Positions 1 through 9,463 of a DNA stretch of 48,166 nt are shown here, piece after piece. The translations under genes and the position numbers were made by a program. Each line of letters starts with the position of its first letter. Within the stretch, counting starts at the first letter, position 1. A model generated the notes under the pieces. That model was not told the origin of the DNA. It did no database searches and saw only the letters and a program-made list of their open reading frames with translations. Source of the stretch: Actinomycetes bacterium (GTDB lineage Bacteria > Actinomycetota > Acidimicrobiia > Acidimicrobiales > RAAP-2); the NCBI GenBank assembly GCA_021779735.1, contig JAJYAC010000008.1, positions 1 through 48,166 on the forward strand, written 5' to 3'.

Positions 1-1538
1 CGCAACTCCCCGGCCTCCGCGTAACGCCCCTCATAACCCGGCATCGGGCTAAAGCACGCGTCGAGCGGCAGGTCCTGGCCCATCACCAGTGGCGGCATGG
101 CCTTGGCGATCTTGTCGCCGAGCTGGGGCGGATAGCCCAACACGCGCGCCGCGTCGCGCACGGCCGCGCGCGCTTTGATCGTGGAAAACGTCACGATCTG
201 GGCGACGTGGTCGCTGCCGTAGCGCTCGGCGGCGTAGCGGATCATGTCGCCGCGGTAGCGCTCGTCGAAGTCCATGTCGATGTCGGGCATCTGCTTACGA
301 CCGGGGTTGAGGAACCGCTCGAAGATCAGCCCGTACCGAATGGGATCAAGATCGACGATGCGCAGGCAGTAAGCGACGCAGCACCCCGCGGCCGAACCTC
401 GACCGGGCCCGACGCGGATGTGACGCTCGCGCGCGTGTCGGATGAGGTCCCACACCACGAGGAAGTAGTCGGAGAATCCCATGTCGGCGATGACGCCCAG
501 CTCGTAGTCGAGCCGAGCGAGCACTTCTCGCGAGAGCACGTCGCCGTAGCGCTCGTGCGCACCGCGCACGGTCAGCTCGCGCAACAGCGCGTTCGCGCCC
601 TCCTTGTGCGTGGCCCCCGCGAACTCCGGGGGAATCGGATACTCCGGCAGCGCGTCATTGTCAAACTCGATCGTGACGTCGACGCGCTCGGCGATCGCCA
701 GCGTGTTATCACAGGCCTCGGGCAATTCGCGAAAGAGGTAGCGCATCTCGGCGGCGCTTTTGAGGTAGTGCTGGTCGCTCGCGAAGCGGAAGCGATCGGG
801 ATCGGCCACCAGTGATCCAGTGCCGATGCACAACAGCGCGTCGTGCATCTCCGCGTCACCGTGTCGCACGTAGTGCAGATCATTGGTCGCCAGAAGCGGC
901 GCATTGATCTCGCGCGCGATTCGCACGAGTTGAGGGTTCGTGCGGGCCTGCTCGGCCAGACCGTGGTCTTGGAGCTCGATGAAGAAGTTCTCGCGTCCGA
1001 AGATGCTCTGGAGCCGTCCCGCGAGGTCGCGAGCCTTGTCGTAGTCGTCTCGCACCAGCGCCTGCAAGACCACGCCCCCCAGGCAACCCGACGTCGCAAT
1101 GAGCCCCGCGCCATAACGTTCGAGCAGCTCCCAGTCGACCCGCGGCTTGTAGTAGTAGCCCTCGAGGAATGCCATCGAAGAGAGTTCGCGCAAGTTGCGA
1201 TAGCCCTCGTTGGTCTCGGCGAGCACCGTCAGGTGGTGGTAAAGCTTCTGGCCGCCCTCGGTTTCACCACCGGTGTCATCAACCTTGCCACGGCGCGCCG
1301 GGCGATCGAAGCGACTCGAGGCCGCCATGTAGGCCTCGAGGCCGAGTATGGGCGTGACGCCGTGCTTGCGGGCACTCTGGTAAAAGTCGATCAGGCCGTA
1401 GAGATTCCCGTGATCGGTGATGGCAATCGCGCGCTGGCCGTCCGCCTTGGCCGCGAGGACCATCTCCTCGACGCGCGCCGCTCCGTCGAGCATCGAGTAC
1501 TCGGTGTGGTTGTGCAGGTGGACGAAACTCTCGCCCAT
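1..1538 (-). CDS. dnaE: DNA polymerase III alpha subunit, N-terminal part (runs off the left edge)
   Basis: Replicative polymerase catalytic subunit; the window holds about the first 512 residues in one uninterrupted frame. The protein opens with the PHP-domain signature HLHNHTEYSMLDG (residues 7-19), followed by the PHP metal-site motif AITDHGNLYG. The start of the Pol III palm is visible as VGPGRGSAAG and, further on, PDIDMDFDERYR with catalytic-type aspartates. The ATG at 1536-1538 is preceded by GGAGG with eight bases between, which fixes the start. It lies 63 bases downstream of bpa on the same strand and may share its transcript. The PHP motifs look intact, so a DnaE1-type proofreading PHP is possible, but only the C-terminal part could confirm the subtype. 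Confidence 0.96.
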   Translation of the reverse strand, partial: MGESFVHLHNHTEYSMLDGAARVEEMVLAAKADGQRAIAITDHGNLYGLIDFYQSARKHGVTPILGLEAYMAASSRFDRPARRGKVDDTGGETEGGQKLYHHLTVLAETNEGYRNLRELSSMAFLEGYYYKPRVDWELLERYGAGLIATSGCLGGVVLQALVRDDYDKARDLAGRLQSIFGRENFFIELQDHGLAEQARTNPQLVRIAREINAPLLATNDLHYVRHGDAEMHDALLCIGTGSLVADPDRFRFASDQHYLKSAAEMRYLFRELPEACDNTLAIAERVDVTIEFDNDALPEYPIPPEFAGATHKEGANALLRELTVRGAHERYGDVLSREVLARLDYELGVIADMGFSDYFLVVWDLIRHARERHIRVGPGRGSAAGCCVAYCLRIVDLDPIRYGLIFERFLNPGRKQMPDIDMDFDERYRGDMIRYAAERYGSDHVAQIVTFSTIKARAAVRDAARVLGYPPQLGDKIAKAMPPLVMGQDLPLDACFSPMPGYEGRYAEAGEL

Positions 1539-1601
1539 CAGGTACGCCTCCGGACTGTGGCCTGTGCGTCGCGCGTCGCGCGCGTCATCGTCGCCGCGCC
1601 C

Positions 1602-2084
1602 TTAGAGATAGGTGCCGGCGCGCGGGTCGCCACCCCCGGAGTTGAGCGAACGATCGCGCATCTTCTCCAGCTGAGCGGCCGCGGCGGCCTGCTGGGCGAA
1701 GAGCGAGGCCTGGATTCCGTGAAAGAGTCCCTCGAGCCAGCCCACCAACTGGGCCTGGGCGATGCGCAGTTCGGACTCCGTGGGCACGCCCTCGACGAAG
1801 GGCGGCGCCATTCGCGCGAGTTCACCCGAAAGATCCGGTGACAGCGCGCTCGACAGCTCGCTGATCGAGGTCTCGTAGATCTCGCGCAGTCGACCGCGCC
1901 CCGCCTCGTCGAGTGGTGCGCTGCGGGCCTCGTCGAGAAGGGTCTTGACCATGGATCCGATGCGCATGACCTTCGCAGGTTGGCTGATGAAGTCGGTATT
2001 CTCGTCCACGGCCTCGCCGCCGTCGCCCGGGGACAACACCTCGTCGGGATTGACCGACACGTTCTCGTTTCGCTCTTCTTCCAT
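1602..2084 (-). CDS. bpa: Bacterial proteasome activator Bpa (DUF2587)
   Basis: 160-residue homologue of the actinobacterial ATP-independent 20S proteasome activator, which forms a ring that docks on the proteasome and opens its gate. The family blocks are clear: MRIGSMVKTLLDEARSAPLD at about 40-59 and AQAQLVGWLEGLFHGIQASL at about 110-129, which form the helical bundle. The acidic N-terminal tail (1-35) is disordered-looking. The extreme C terminus is GTYL; the described Bpa proteins end in GQYL, the motif that inserts into proteasome pockets, so the key Tyr-Leu is kept and Gln is replaced by Thr. No proteasome gene lies in the window. A CACACT hexamer sits six bases before the ATG, a weak match to the leaderless promoter pattern seen elsewhere here. 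Confidence 0.93.
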   Translation of the reverse strand: MEEERNENVSVNPDEVLSPGDGGEAVDENTDFISQPAKVMRIGSMVKTLLDEARSAPLDEAGRGRLREIYETSISELSSALSPDLSGELARMAPPFVEGVPTESELRIAQAQLVGWLEGLFHGIQASLFAQQAAAAAQLEKMRDRSLNSGGGDPRAGTYL

Positions 2085-2144
2085 CTACGCAGTGTGCCAG
2101 ACGCGAGCGACACGATCGGACAACCGGGAAAGTTGAGGGTTCAG

Positions 2145-2156
2145 TAGACTTTTTGC
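2145..2156 (+). promoter_or_regulatory. Leaderless -10 element of the Rrf2 gene
   Basis: TAGACT at 2145-2150 is followed by exactly six bases and then the GTG start at 2157. There is no Shine-Dalgarno sequence, so transcription probably starts at the start codon. Confidence 0.65.
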
Positions 2157-2615
2157 GTGAGAGTTTCCACCCGCGGGGACTACGCGAGCCGGGCGCTGCT
2201 GAGCCTCGCGCTGCGCGACAACCTCACCACGCCCGTTTCCGTGCGCGACCTGGCCGAACGAACGGGTCTGCCCCAGCCCTACCTCGAGCAGATCCTCCTG
2301 ACGCTCAAGGCCGTCGGCCTCGTCCAGTCCAAGCGAGGAGTGGGCGGTGGCTACGTGCTGGCGCGCAGTGCGGAGTCGATCACCCTGGCCGAAGTCGTCG
2401 TGGCCGTCGACGGACCCATTGTCGCCGGAGACTTCGGCGAACCCCACGCCGATGGGGCCTGTGACCACGAGGGCCAGTGCGTCCTGCGTGGCGTCTGGGC
2501 TGACGTGGGAGAACACATGCGCGAACACCTCGCGAGCTTCACCCTGGCTGACATGGTCGCCCAGGCCCGAGGCAGCGCGCCCCTACGGCGAACCCATCGC
2601 GCTCACGTGTCTTGA
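2157..2615 (+). CDS. Rrf2-family transcriptional regulator
   Basis: 152-residue winged-helix regulator. The N terminus (RVSTRGDYASRALLSLAL), the wing motif KRGVGGGYVLAR (59-70) and the C-terminal dimer helix are typical of IscR/NsrR/CymR relatives. Of the three cluster cysteines of IscR, the second and third positions are present (C102, C108, spaced C-x5-C); the first falls on a proline with a histidine next to it. It may therefore bind an Fe-S cluster with a non-cysteine ligand, or act as a redox switch. The GTG start follows a leaderless -10. Its stop at 2613-2615 overlaps the -35 element of the downstream sigma factor gene. Target genes cannot be told from the sequence. Confidence 0.9.
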   Translation: MRVSTRGDYASRALLSLALRDNLTTPVSVRDLAERTGLPQPYLEQILLTLKAVGLVQSKRGVGGGYVLARSAESITLAEVVVAVDGPIVAGDFGEPHADGACDHEGQCVLRGVWADVGEHMREHLASFTLADMVAQARGSAPLRRTHRAHVS

Positions 2616-2640
2616 ACCCGCCCCTCCGGCGTGGTAAATT
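2612..2640 (+). promoter_or_regulatory. Sigma-70 type promoter of the sigma factor gene
   Basis: TTGAAC (2612-2617), a 17-base spacer and TAAATT (2635-2640) make one of the best consensus promoters in the window. It gives a leader of about 50 bases that contains the Shine-Dalgarno GAGGAGG before the ATG at 2697. Confidence 0.65.
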
Positions 2641-2696
2641 AGTTAGGCGACCGTAGGAGAAATTCCCGGGCGTCGTGCCACCAGCGAGGAGGGGCC

Positions 2697-3541
<845 letters not shown>

Positions 3542-3545
<4 letters not shown>

Positions 3546-4504
3546 GCCCAAGCCGTTCCCGCGACGAGCGCAAGCAGGTCGGCGGGAAGTGACGCGCTCG
3601 CACTGACGCGCTCGCCGGTGCGCGGATGGGCCAGCGTCAGAAAGCGCGAGTGCAGGAAGAAGCGACCCTCCCCGAGGCGCCGCTCGCGCCGGTGTCCGTA
3701 GCGCTGGTCGTTGACCACGGGGTGGCCCAGGGCCGCCAGATGCACACGAATCTGGTGCGTGCGCCCGGTCTCGAGGCGCAGTTCGACCAGCGTCGCCGCG
3801 TGGGGACGCTCCAGGCGCTCGACGACCTCGTAGTGGGTCCGTGCCGACCTTCCGTCGGCGCGTACGGCCATCATCGTCGGCTCGCGCAACGAGCGGCCGA
3901 TCGGCGCGTCGATGACCCCTCGGTCGTCGGCGAGGTGCCCCTCGGCCATGGCCCAGTAGGTGCGCTCCATTGAGTGCTCGGCTGCCTGGCGAGACAGGGA
4001 GTCGTAACCCTCGATCGTGCGCGCGACCACCAAGAGCCCGGACGTGCCCTTGTCCAGACGATGAACGACGCCCGGGCGCGGAGCCTCGCACCGGCCGAGA
4101 TCCACGAGCTGGGACATCTCGGGATAGCGCGCGAGCAGCCCCGCCACGAGCGTGCCCGTCATCTGACCGGCGCCAGGGTGGACCACCTGTTCCGGTCGCT
4201 TGTTGACGATGACGAAGTCCCGGTCCTCGAGGACGACGTCGACGGGCACCATCGCGTCGGCGTCCACGCGTCCACTAGGCAACGGTGGCACCACGGCCTC
4301 GAGGTGCTGGCCGGCTTCGAGCGGCGTCGACGCCTTGGAGACAACCTTGCCCGCCACGCTCACCAGACCCGCTTCGACCAAACGAAGCGTCTCGGCGCGA
4401 GAGCGACCCGTGACCATCGCAAGGGCGCGGTCGACGCGCCAGCCCGCGAGCGTCTCGGGAATGACGAGCTCTAGAACCTCGGTGTCGTCGCTCTCGTCGT
4501 TCAC
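3542..4504 (-). CDS. RluA/RluD-family 23S rRNA pseudouridine synthase
   Basis: 320 residues. An N-terminal S4-like RNA-binding domain (about 18-75) is followed by the pseudouridine synthase fold. The catalytic motif HRLDKGTSGLLV (about 147-158) contains the invariant Asp, and LETGRTHQIRVHLAALGHPV is the second family motif. It isomerises uridines in large-subunit rRNA; RluD type is the best guess, but site specificity cannot be read. The GTG start overlaps the lspA stop in a GTGA junction, so the two are translationally coupled, a common gene pair in bacteria. Confidence 0.93.
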
Positions 4505-4968
4505 GCGAGGATTCTCTCACCGCGCAGCACCGCCACCACGAGGACGATGAATCCCGCGGTGATGGAGGCGTCGGCGACGTTAAAGACCGGAAAAGACCCG
4601 ACGGCGATGAAGTCCGTGACCTGATGGGGACTGGCCGCCAGGCGATCGATCACGTTGGCGATGCCGCCGCCGATCAAGAGGCCGAAGCCGGCCGTCGCGA
4701 CGCCCGGAGCCGCGCGCATCGAGATGACGAGCACGCCGAGAGCAATGAGGAGGGTCACGAGCGACGTGAGGCTCCCCCAGCGAGCGAAAGAGAACGACAC
4801 ACCACCGTTGAACGTGAGACGCAGCCAGATCTGACCGGCCACGTGCAGGGGGTGAGACGCGAGTTCGCGCCGCGCCCAGGCCTTGCTCAGCGCGTCCCCA
4901 CACGTCACCACCAGTGCCGTCGCCAGGACGGCGTTGTTGACTCGCAGGTCTAGACCGCGGCGCGGCAC
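4501..4968 (-). CDS. lspA: Lipoprotein signal peptidase (signal peptidase II)
   Basis: Membrane aspartic protease that removes signal peptides from diacylglyceryl-prolipoproteins. About 155 residues with four predicted membrane segments. The catalytic aspartates lie in GGIANVIDRL and FNVADASI, and the family motif FNGGVSFSF is also present. The start is uncertain: GTG at 4968 overlaps the upstream zinc-finger gene by 19 bases, whereas GTG at 5031 would overlap it by 82 bases and add a proline/glycine-rich tail that the family lacks. Neither has a good Shine-Dalgarno. Cotranscribed with the pseudouridine synthase. Confidence 0.9.
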   Translation of the reverse strand: MPRRGLDLRVNNAVLATALVVTCGDALSKAWARRELASHPLHVAGQIWLRLTFNGGVSFSFARWGSLTSLVTLLIALGVLVISMRAAPGVATAGFGLLIGGGIANVIDRLAASPHQVTDFIAVGSFPVFNVADASITAGFIVLVVAVLRGERILA

Positions 4969-5996
4969 GACACGCAGGTAAAGACCGGGAGCTGTGCCAG
5001 TAGGCGGGCCTTGGAGATCGGCTCGAAGCACTCGTCGCAGCGCCCGTAACTTCCGTCGTCCACCCGCGCCAGAGCGACGTCGATCTCGTCGATCTTCGTG
5101 CGCAGCGCCGCGGCGAACTCCTTGAGCTGGTCTCGCTGGATGTCGGAGGCGACACTCGAGCCATCTTCGTCGTCGTACTCCAGGCGCTCACGGTCCACGA
5201 GCATCTCATCGGCTTCGGTCTCACTCACGGAGATCTGGGCGCTCGTCGCCGCACGCGCCTCGGTCAACGCCTCGCGTAGCTCGGCCAAAAACGCCAGGTC
5301 CTCGCCGTAGGGCTTGGAGTGCATCTTGCGTTCGAGGGCTTCGACGCGCTTGCGCTCTTCGGCCTCGCGACGTTCCTGGCGCTTGATGTCCTCTTGGTGA
5401 CGACGTTCGATCTCGCGTTGCTTACGCGCCTTCTCCGCCTCGATAGCGCGGCGCTTGGCGTCCACCTCGCGCTGCTTCTTGGCTTCAGCCGCGGCCTTCT
5501 CGCGGGCCTTTCGTTGGACTTCGCGTTCCCGAGCGGCGGCCTTGGCCTGGGCCTCCCTCTCCTTCTTGGCCCTCGCGGCGGCCTGCGCCTTCGCCTTGGC
5601 CTCGGCGGCCCTGGCCTTGGCAACTTCCTTAGCGTGGGCGTCCTTCTCTCTCTTGGCCCTCGCGGCGGCGAGGGCCTTCGCCTTCGCCTCGGCGGCTTTG
5701 GCGGCATCGCCGGCGCGCGTCGCGGTCGCCTTCTTCGCGGGGGCCTTCGTCGCGAGGACCTTTGCCGGTGCCTTCTTCGCCGGCGCCTTCTTCGCGGGTG
5801 CCTTCTTCGCAGACACCTTCTTCGCAGACGCCTTGGCCGGGGCCGTCTTCGCGGACGCCTTCTTCGCCGGTGACTTCGACGGCGCCTTGGCACCCTTGGC
5901 CGGGGCCTTCGCCGCCCGGGCGCCAACCGTGGACGTCGCAGCCTTGCTCGACGCGACCTTCTTCGCGGGTGCCTTGGGTCGGGCGCTGGAAGACAT
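4950..5996 (-). CDS. Histone H1-like Lys/Ala-rich protein with C-terminal TraR/DksA zinc finger
   Basis: 348 residues in three parts. Residues 1-95 are a lysine/alanine/proline tail with tandem AKKAP-type repeats like those of histone H1 and mycobacterial HupB tails. Residues about 95-225 are an extremely charged (E/K/R/A) helical, probably coiled-coil segment. Residues about 226-348 match the TraR/DksA family, ending in a four-cysteine zinc finger (C320, C323, C341, C344; CxxC-x17-CxxC). DksA-type proteins act in the secondary channel of RNA polymerase; H1-like tails bind DNA. The combination suggests a nucleoid- or transcription-associated protein, which is inference. ATG at 5994-5996 follows AAGGAG at five bases. 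It lies between divIVA and lspA. Confidence 0.85.
   Translation of the reverse strand: MSSSARPKAPAKKVASSKAATSTVGARAAKAPAKGAKAPSKSPAKKASAKTAPAKASAKKVSAKKAPAKKAPAKKAPAKVLATKAPAKKATATRAGDAAKAAEAKAKALAAARAKREKDAHAKEVAKARAAEAKAKAQAAARAKKEREAQAKAAAREREVQRKAREKAAAEAKKQREVDAKRRAIEAEKARKQREIERRHQEDIKRQERREAEERKRVEALERKMHSKPYGEDLAFLAELREALTEARAATSAQISVSETEADEMLVDRERLEYDDEDGSSVASDIQRDQLKEFAAALRTKIDEIDVALARVDDGSYGRCDECFEPISKARLLAQLPVFTCVSCRAAV
5755..5890. repeat. Tandem repeats encoding AKKAP units
   Basis: Imperfect direct repeats of about 15 bases (GCCTTCTTCGC followed by a variable GGGT/CGGC/AGAC unit) on the plus strand encode the AKKAP/AKKVS tail of the zinc-finger protein on the minus strand. Their number is likely to vary between strains. 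Confidence 0.75.
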
Positions 5997-6048
5997 GAAT
6001 ACTCCTTGGTTTAGAGTGCGCGCCGCACCCTAGCAGTCACGCGCGTCG

Positions 6049-6807
6049 CTACGCGCGATCGTCGCGCGATTCGAAGTTGAGAACTTGGCCGATCGTCTGT
6101 TGGGGTGCCGTCGCCGGTCCCGCGTTGTCGGTGGGCGCCTCGCGTACCGGTGCGGGTGCGGGCGTGGGGGTCGCCACGGGCTCGGGCACCGACGTCGCGC
6201 GCGTGGCCCCCGGGCGAGACTCGCTCACCTGGAAGGCGCTCTCCACCCACCGGCTGAATTCGCTCAGCACGCCCGCCAAGCGAGTGCGCTCGGCGTCGAG
6301 CTGACGAGCCAACTTGTCGACGTCTTCGCTGAGACGCTGCTTGAGGCCGTTGAGGCGATTGACCTCGTCCTCGGCCCGGCTCCTCGCCTCGACGATGATC
6401 TCGCGGGCTCGCTCTTGAGCGGCCGTCGTCAATTCGCGCGCCTTCGCTTCGGCTTCGGCCTGCGCGTGCTCGATGAACTGCTGAGCCATCGCGATCATGG
6501 ACGAGACTTGCTCGGCGCCGCGCCCACCCGCCACGGCGGCGACGCTCGGGGACGGGGCCGGCGCCGGCGCCGGCGCGGGGGCGGGAGACGCGCTCGCGCG
6601 ACCACTCTCGAGTTGATTGATCCGCTCGGCGGCCTGGCGCAATTGCTGGCGCTGTTGGGCCAACTGGTCGCGCAACTGACGGGCCTCAGCCGAGACGCGT
6701 TCGAGGAACTCGTCGACTTCGTCGACGTTGTAGCCCCGCATGCCCACTTTGAAGGCCACGGTGTCGATGGAACCTAGTGCGGAGGCGGCGTTGTCCGGTG
6801 TATCCAT
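6049..6807 (-). CDS. divIVA: DivIVA/Wag31 polar growth and septum protein
   Basis: 252 residues. The N-terminal DivIVA membrane-binding domain (about 13-45; VAFKVGMRGYNVDEVDEFLE) has the typical GYN-x-DEVD-x-FL core. A coiled coil follows (about 45-68), then an Ala-Pro-rich linker (about 72-90), a second long coiled coil (about 98-185) and a Pro/Ala/Thr-rich tail. In actinobacteria this protein marks the cell poles and recruits wall synthesis. It has its own leaderless promoter, six bases from TATGGT to the ATG, although it follows yggT in the same direction. Confidence 0.94.
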   Translation of the reverse strand: MDTPDNAASALGSIDTVAFKVGMRGYNVDEVDEFLERVSAEARQLRDQLAQQRQQLRQAAERINQLESGRASASPAPAPAPAPAPSPSVAAVAGGRGAEQVSSMIAMAQQFIEHAQAEAEAKARELTTAAQERAREIIVEARSRAEDEVNRLNGLKQRLSEDVDKLARQLDAERTRLAGVLSEFSRWVESAFQVSESRPGATRATSVPEPVATPTPAPAPVREAPTDNAGPATAPQQTIGQVLNFESRDDRA

Positions 6808-6819
6808 GCAGCCACCATA
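6808..6819 (-). promoter_or_regulatory. Leaderless -10 element of divIVA
   Basis: Reading the minus strand, TATGGT (complement of 6814-6819) is six bases from the ATG at 6805-6807, with no Shine-Dalgarno sequence. Confidence 0.65.
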
Positions 6820-6849
6820 GTGCTCGGGTGTGCGCCCACGGCGATACCG

Positions 6850-7104
6850 CTAGTGGATGAACGAGTTGATGAGTTCGAGTAGGACGATGGCGATCAGCAC
6901 CGAAAAGTCGATCGTGACGACGCCCATGCGCGGACGCGGCAACATCGCGCGAATCGGACGCAGGACCGGCTCGGTGAGCGTGGCGAGCACTCGGCGCGTG
7001 GTCGCAAGACCGCCCGACGGATTCGAGATGGGCACCCAACTGAAGAGTGCCGCGACGATGAGAACCAGAATGTAGAAATAGATCAGCTGATGCAGCACCG
7101 TCAT
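6850..7104 (-). CDS. YggT-family membrane protein
   Basis: 84 residues with two hydrophobic segments (about 5-24 and 62-82) and the family loop LTEPVLRPIRAMLPRPRMG between them. YggT proteins sit beside sepF and divIVA in Gram-positive division clusters; a role in membrane or division organisation is inferred from position. ATG overlaps the sepF stop as ATGA. Confidence 0.92.
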   Translation of the reverse strand: MTVLHQLIYFYILVLIVAALFSWVPISNPSGGLATTRRVLATLTEPVLRPIRAMLPRPRMGVVTIDFSVLIAIVLLELINSFIH

Positions 7105-7673
7105 GAAACGTCGAACGATCGATAGTTGGTCAGGTGGAGCCGGTCACGCGCCTCGGCGCTGACGTACGTGCCCCGAGGAATGATCAAGTAGACCCCCGCC
7201 GCCAACCGATCGATCTTGGCCCACAGCGCGTGGGCCGACCCCGCCGAAAAGTCCACCGTGCGCCGCGCCGACGCGGGGTCGAGGTGTGACACGTTCAGCA
7301 CCACCGCGCGTCCATCGCGCAAGAGGTCGGTCACGCGACTGGAGTCGTTAAAGGAGAGCGGCTCGAAGATGGCCGGCTCGCGGTCAAGGGCGACCGGCGC
7401 GCTCGGCGCACTCGGACGCGCAGAGGGCATCGGGCGCGGCCGAGCAGGCTGACCCGCGCCGTCGAGCACGGAAATGGACGACGTGCGCTGGGGGGTGGGA
7501 CGCGCCGGCGCCGGCGCGGCGTAGGGGCGCGGCGCGGGGGCTGGCGTCCACTCGGGCTCGTTGTCGTATTCGGCCTCGGCGAAGGGCCGAGCCGGCACAC
7601 CCGACGCGTAGTCACCGTACTCGTCCTCAATGAGCCCGAGGAAGCCCAGGAACTTACGTGTCTTGTCTCTCAT
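7101..7673 (-). CDS. sepF: Cell division protein SepF
   Basis: 190 residues: an N-terminal amphipathic helix ([14 protein letters not shown]) that binds membrane, a Pro/Ala/Arg-rich linker (about 40-98), and the conserved SepF core (about 100-190) with VVLNVSHLDPASARRTVDF and IIPRGTYVSAEARDRL. SepF anchors FtsZ to the membrane where ftsA is absent, which fits this cluster. ATG follows GAGGAG at six bases. It overlaps the end of yggS by 20 bases. Confidence 0.94.
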   Translation of the reverse strand: MRDKTRKFLGFLGLIEDEYGDYASGVPARPFAEAEYDNEPEWTPAPAPRPYAAPAPARPTPQRTSSISVLDGAGQPARPRPMPSARPSAPSAPVALDREPAIFEPLSFNDSSRVTDLLRDGRAVVLNVSHLDPASARRTVDFSAGSAHALWAKIDRLAAGVYLIIPRGTYVSAEARDRLHLTNYRSFDVS

Positions 7674-8412
7674 GCATTTCTCCTCGCGGGGCTACCGGCT
7701 CACCCATGTTAGGCGAGGGGTGCGCCGCCCTGGGGGGCCGGGGGCCGAAGAGGGCGCGCCCCACGCGAACCTCGGTGCTACCCCAGCGACAGGCCAATTC
7801 GAGGTCGTCACTCATGCCCATCGAGCGCTCCTCGAGTGCCAGTGCGTCCGCGAGTCGCGCGGTCTCCTCGAAGGCGCGCGCGGCGCCGGCGGGGTCAGCC
7901 GGAGCCACGGTCATCAGCCCGCACACCGCGAGTCCGTCGGCGCGGGCGCGGGCCACCAGTGCGCCCACGTCGCTCGGGTCGGCGCCGTTGCGTTCGGGGG
8001 CTCGCGTGAAGTCAACCTGAACGTAGAGCTTCGAGGTGCTGGCGAGCTCTCGCAGCCGGTCGATCTCTTTTACTCGCGAGAGCGAGCAGATGACGTCGGC
8101 CACCGCGGCGACACGGGCGATCTTGTTCGACTGCAGCGCCCCGAGGTAGTGCCAGGCCACCGCGAGTTCGCCCAGCGCGGCGCGCTTGGTTTCGAGCTCG
8201 ACGAGGTAGTTCTCGCCCACCGCCCCCAGACCGGCCGCCCACGCCGCGAGCACCGCCTCGGGACCGAAGGTCTTGGTGACGGCGACCACGCGTACGCTCG
8301 ACGGGTCGCGACCCGCGGCGCTAATGCGCGCGCGCAGCGCCGCGAGGTTCGCCGCGACGCGCTGAGTCAGCTCGTTCTCAGCGGAGGAAGCTGGGAAGGT
8401 CGTCGTCGCCAC
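7654..8412 (-). CDS. YggS/PLPBP-family pyridoxal phosphate homeostasis protein
   Basis: 252 residues with a TIM-barrel PLP-binding fold. The PLP lysine lies in [10 protein letters not shown] (about 41-50); other family motifs are [18 protein letters not shown] and the C-terminal [12 protein letters not shown]. It is thought to buffer cellular PLP. The 25-residue Pro/Arg-rich tail after the fold is poorly conserved and overlaps sepF. The GTG start at 8412 lies 35 bases inside ftsZ; no later ATG or GTG start in frame precedes the PLP lysine. The pgeF (YfiH) gene often found between ftsZ and yggS is absent. Confidence 0.92.
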   Translation of the reverse strand: MATTTFPASSAENELTQRVAANLAALRARISAAGRDPSSVRVVAVTKTFGPEAVLAAWAAGLGAVGENYLVELETKRAALGELAVAWHYLGALQSNKIARVAAVADVICSLSRVKEIDRLRELASTSKLYVQVDFTRAPERNGADPSDVGALVARARADGLAVCGLMTVAPADPAGAARAFEETARLADALALEERSMGMSDDLELACRWGSTEVRVGRALFGPRPPRAAHPSPNMGEPVAPRGEMHERQDT

Positions 8413-9463
8413 CTACGTCGAAGAAGTCGTCGGTCGCGCTCGCGAAGATGTCGCTACGCGGGCCCTCGGTCATCACGGGCTCGGCGATCGTCGTCGGCAC
8501 GGATCGGGGATTGGGGTGGGGATCAAAGCCCGCGGCAATCACCGTCACGCGCACCGCATCACCGATCGAGTCGTCAATGACGCTGCCGAAGATGATGTTG
8601 GCGTCGGGGTGGGCGACCGAGTGGATGATGTTCGCCGCGTCGGTCACCTCGGTGAGCGTGACGTTGGGTCCCCCGACAATGTTCATCAGGATTCCGCGAG
8701 CCCCGTCGATCGAGGCCTCGAGCAGGGGCGAGGTGATGGCCGCACGCGCGGCGTTGACGGCCCGGCCCTCTCCGGTGGACTGGCCGACGCCCATGATGGC
8801 GCTGCCGGCGTTGCGCATGATGGCGTTGACGTCGGCGAAGTCCGTGTTGATCAAGCCCGGCACCGTGATGAGGTCAGTCACCCCGCGCACCGCGGACAAC
8901 AAGACGTCGTCGGCGATCTTGAAGGCCTCCAGCATCGACGTGTCCGACGCCGTCACCGACAACAGTCGGTCGTTGGGGATCACGATCAGCGTGTCGACCT
9001 TGGAGCGCAGCGCCTCAATGCCCTTTTCGGCCTGGGTGGCGCGGCGCTTGCCCTCGAAGGAAAACGGACGAGTGACAACCCCGATGGTGAGGCTGCCGAG
9101 GGAGCGGGCGATCTCGGCCACGACGGGGGCCGCGCCGGTACCGGTGCCGCCGCCCTCACCCGCGGTGATGAAGACCATGTCCGTGTCCTTTAGCGCCTCT
9201 TCGATCTCGGCGCGGTGGTCCTCGGCCGCCTGGCGACCCACCTCGGGGTCGCTGCCGGCGCCGAGCCCCCGGGTGAGCTGACGCCCGATGTCGAGCTTGA
9301 GGTCGGCTTCGGAAAGCAGCAGCGCCTGCGCGTCGGTGTTCGCGGCGATGAATTCGATGTTGCGAAGGCCCGAAGAGATCATGCGGTTCACGGCGTTGAC
9401 ACCACCGCCACCCACGCCAATCACCTTGATCACGGCGTGGTAATTATTCTGGTTGAGACTCAT
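8378..9463 (-). CDS. ftsZ: Cell division GTPase FtsZ
   Basis: 361 residues. Tubulin-type GTPase of the Z-ring: [14 protein letters not shown] near the N terminus, the signature [13 protein letters not shown], and T7-loop residues [13 protein letters not shown] variable linker follows residue 315 and the protein ends with the conserved peptide DDDLPSFLR that binds SepF and other partners. The ATG at 9461-9463 is preceded by AAGGGGG, which argues against the longer frame that extends upstream to 9520. A 111-base gap separates it from ftsQ and may hold an ftsZ promoter. Confidence 0.97.
   Translation of the reverse strand: MSLNQNNYHAVIKVIGVGGGGVNAVNRMISSGLRNIEFIAANTDAQALLLSEADLKLDIGRQLTRGLGAGSDPEVGRQAAEDHRAEIEEALKDTDMVFITAGEGGGTGTGAAPVVAEIARSLGSLTIGVVTRPFSFEGKRRATQAEKGIEALRSKVDTLIVIPNDRLLSVTASDTSMLEAFKIADDVLLSAVRGVTDLITVPGLINTDFADVNAIMRNAGSAIMGVGQSTGEGRAVNAARAAITSPLLEASIDGARGILMNIVGGPNVTLTEVTDAANIIHSVAHPDANIIFGSVIDDSIGDAVRVTVIAAGFDPHPNPRSVPTTIAEPVMTEGPRSDIFASATDDFFDVGGDDDLPSFLR

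Noticed and set aside
1..1538. Possible frameshifted or broken gene at the left edge
   Set aside because: Translating the minus strand from 1538 gives an unbroken DnaE N-terminal part to the edge, so it is only truncated by the window.
843..1841. A 332-codon plus-strand open frame opposite dnaE
   Set aside because: The minus strand encodes DnaE with all PHP motifs in one frame; the plus frame has no recognisable content.
5755..5890. Regular short repeats that could be taken for a CRISPR array
   Set aside because: The repeats are about 15 bases, contiguous, in frame and code for AKKAP units; there are no spacers and no cas genes.
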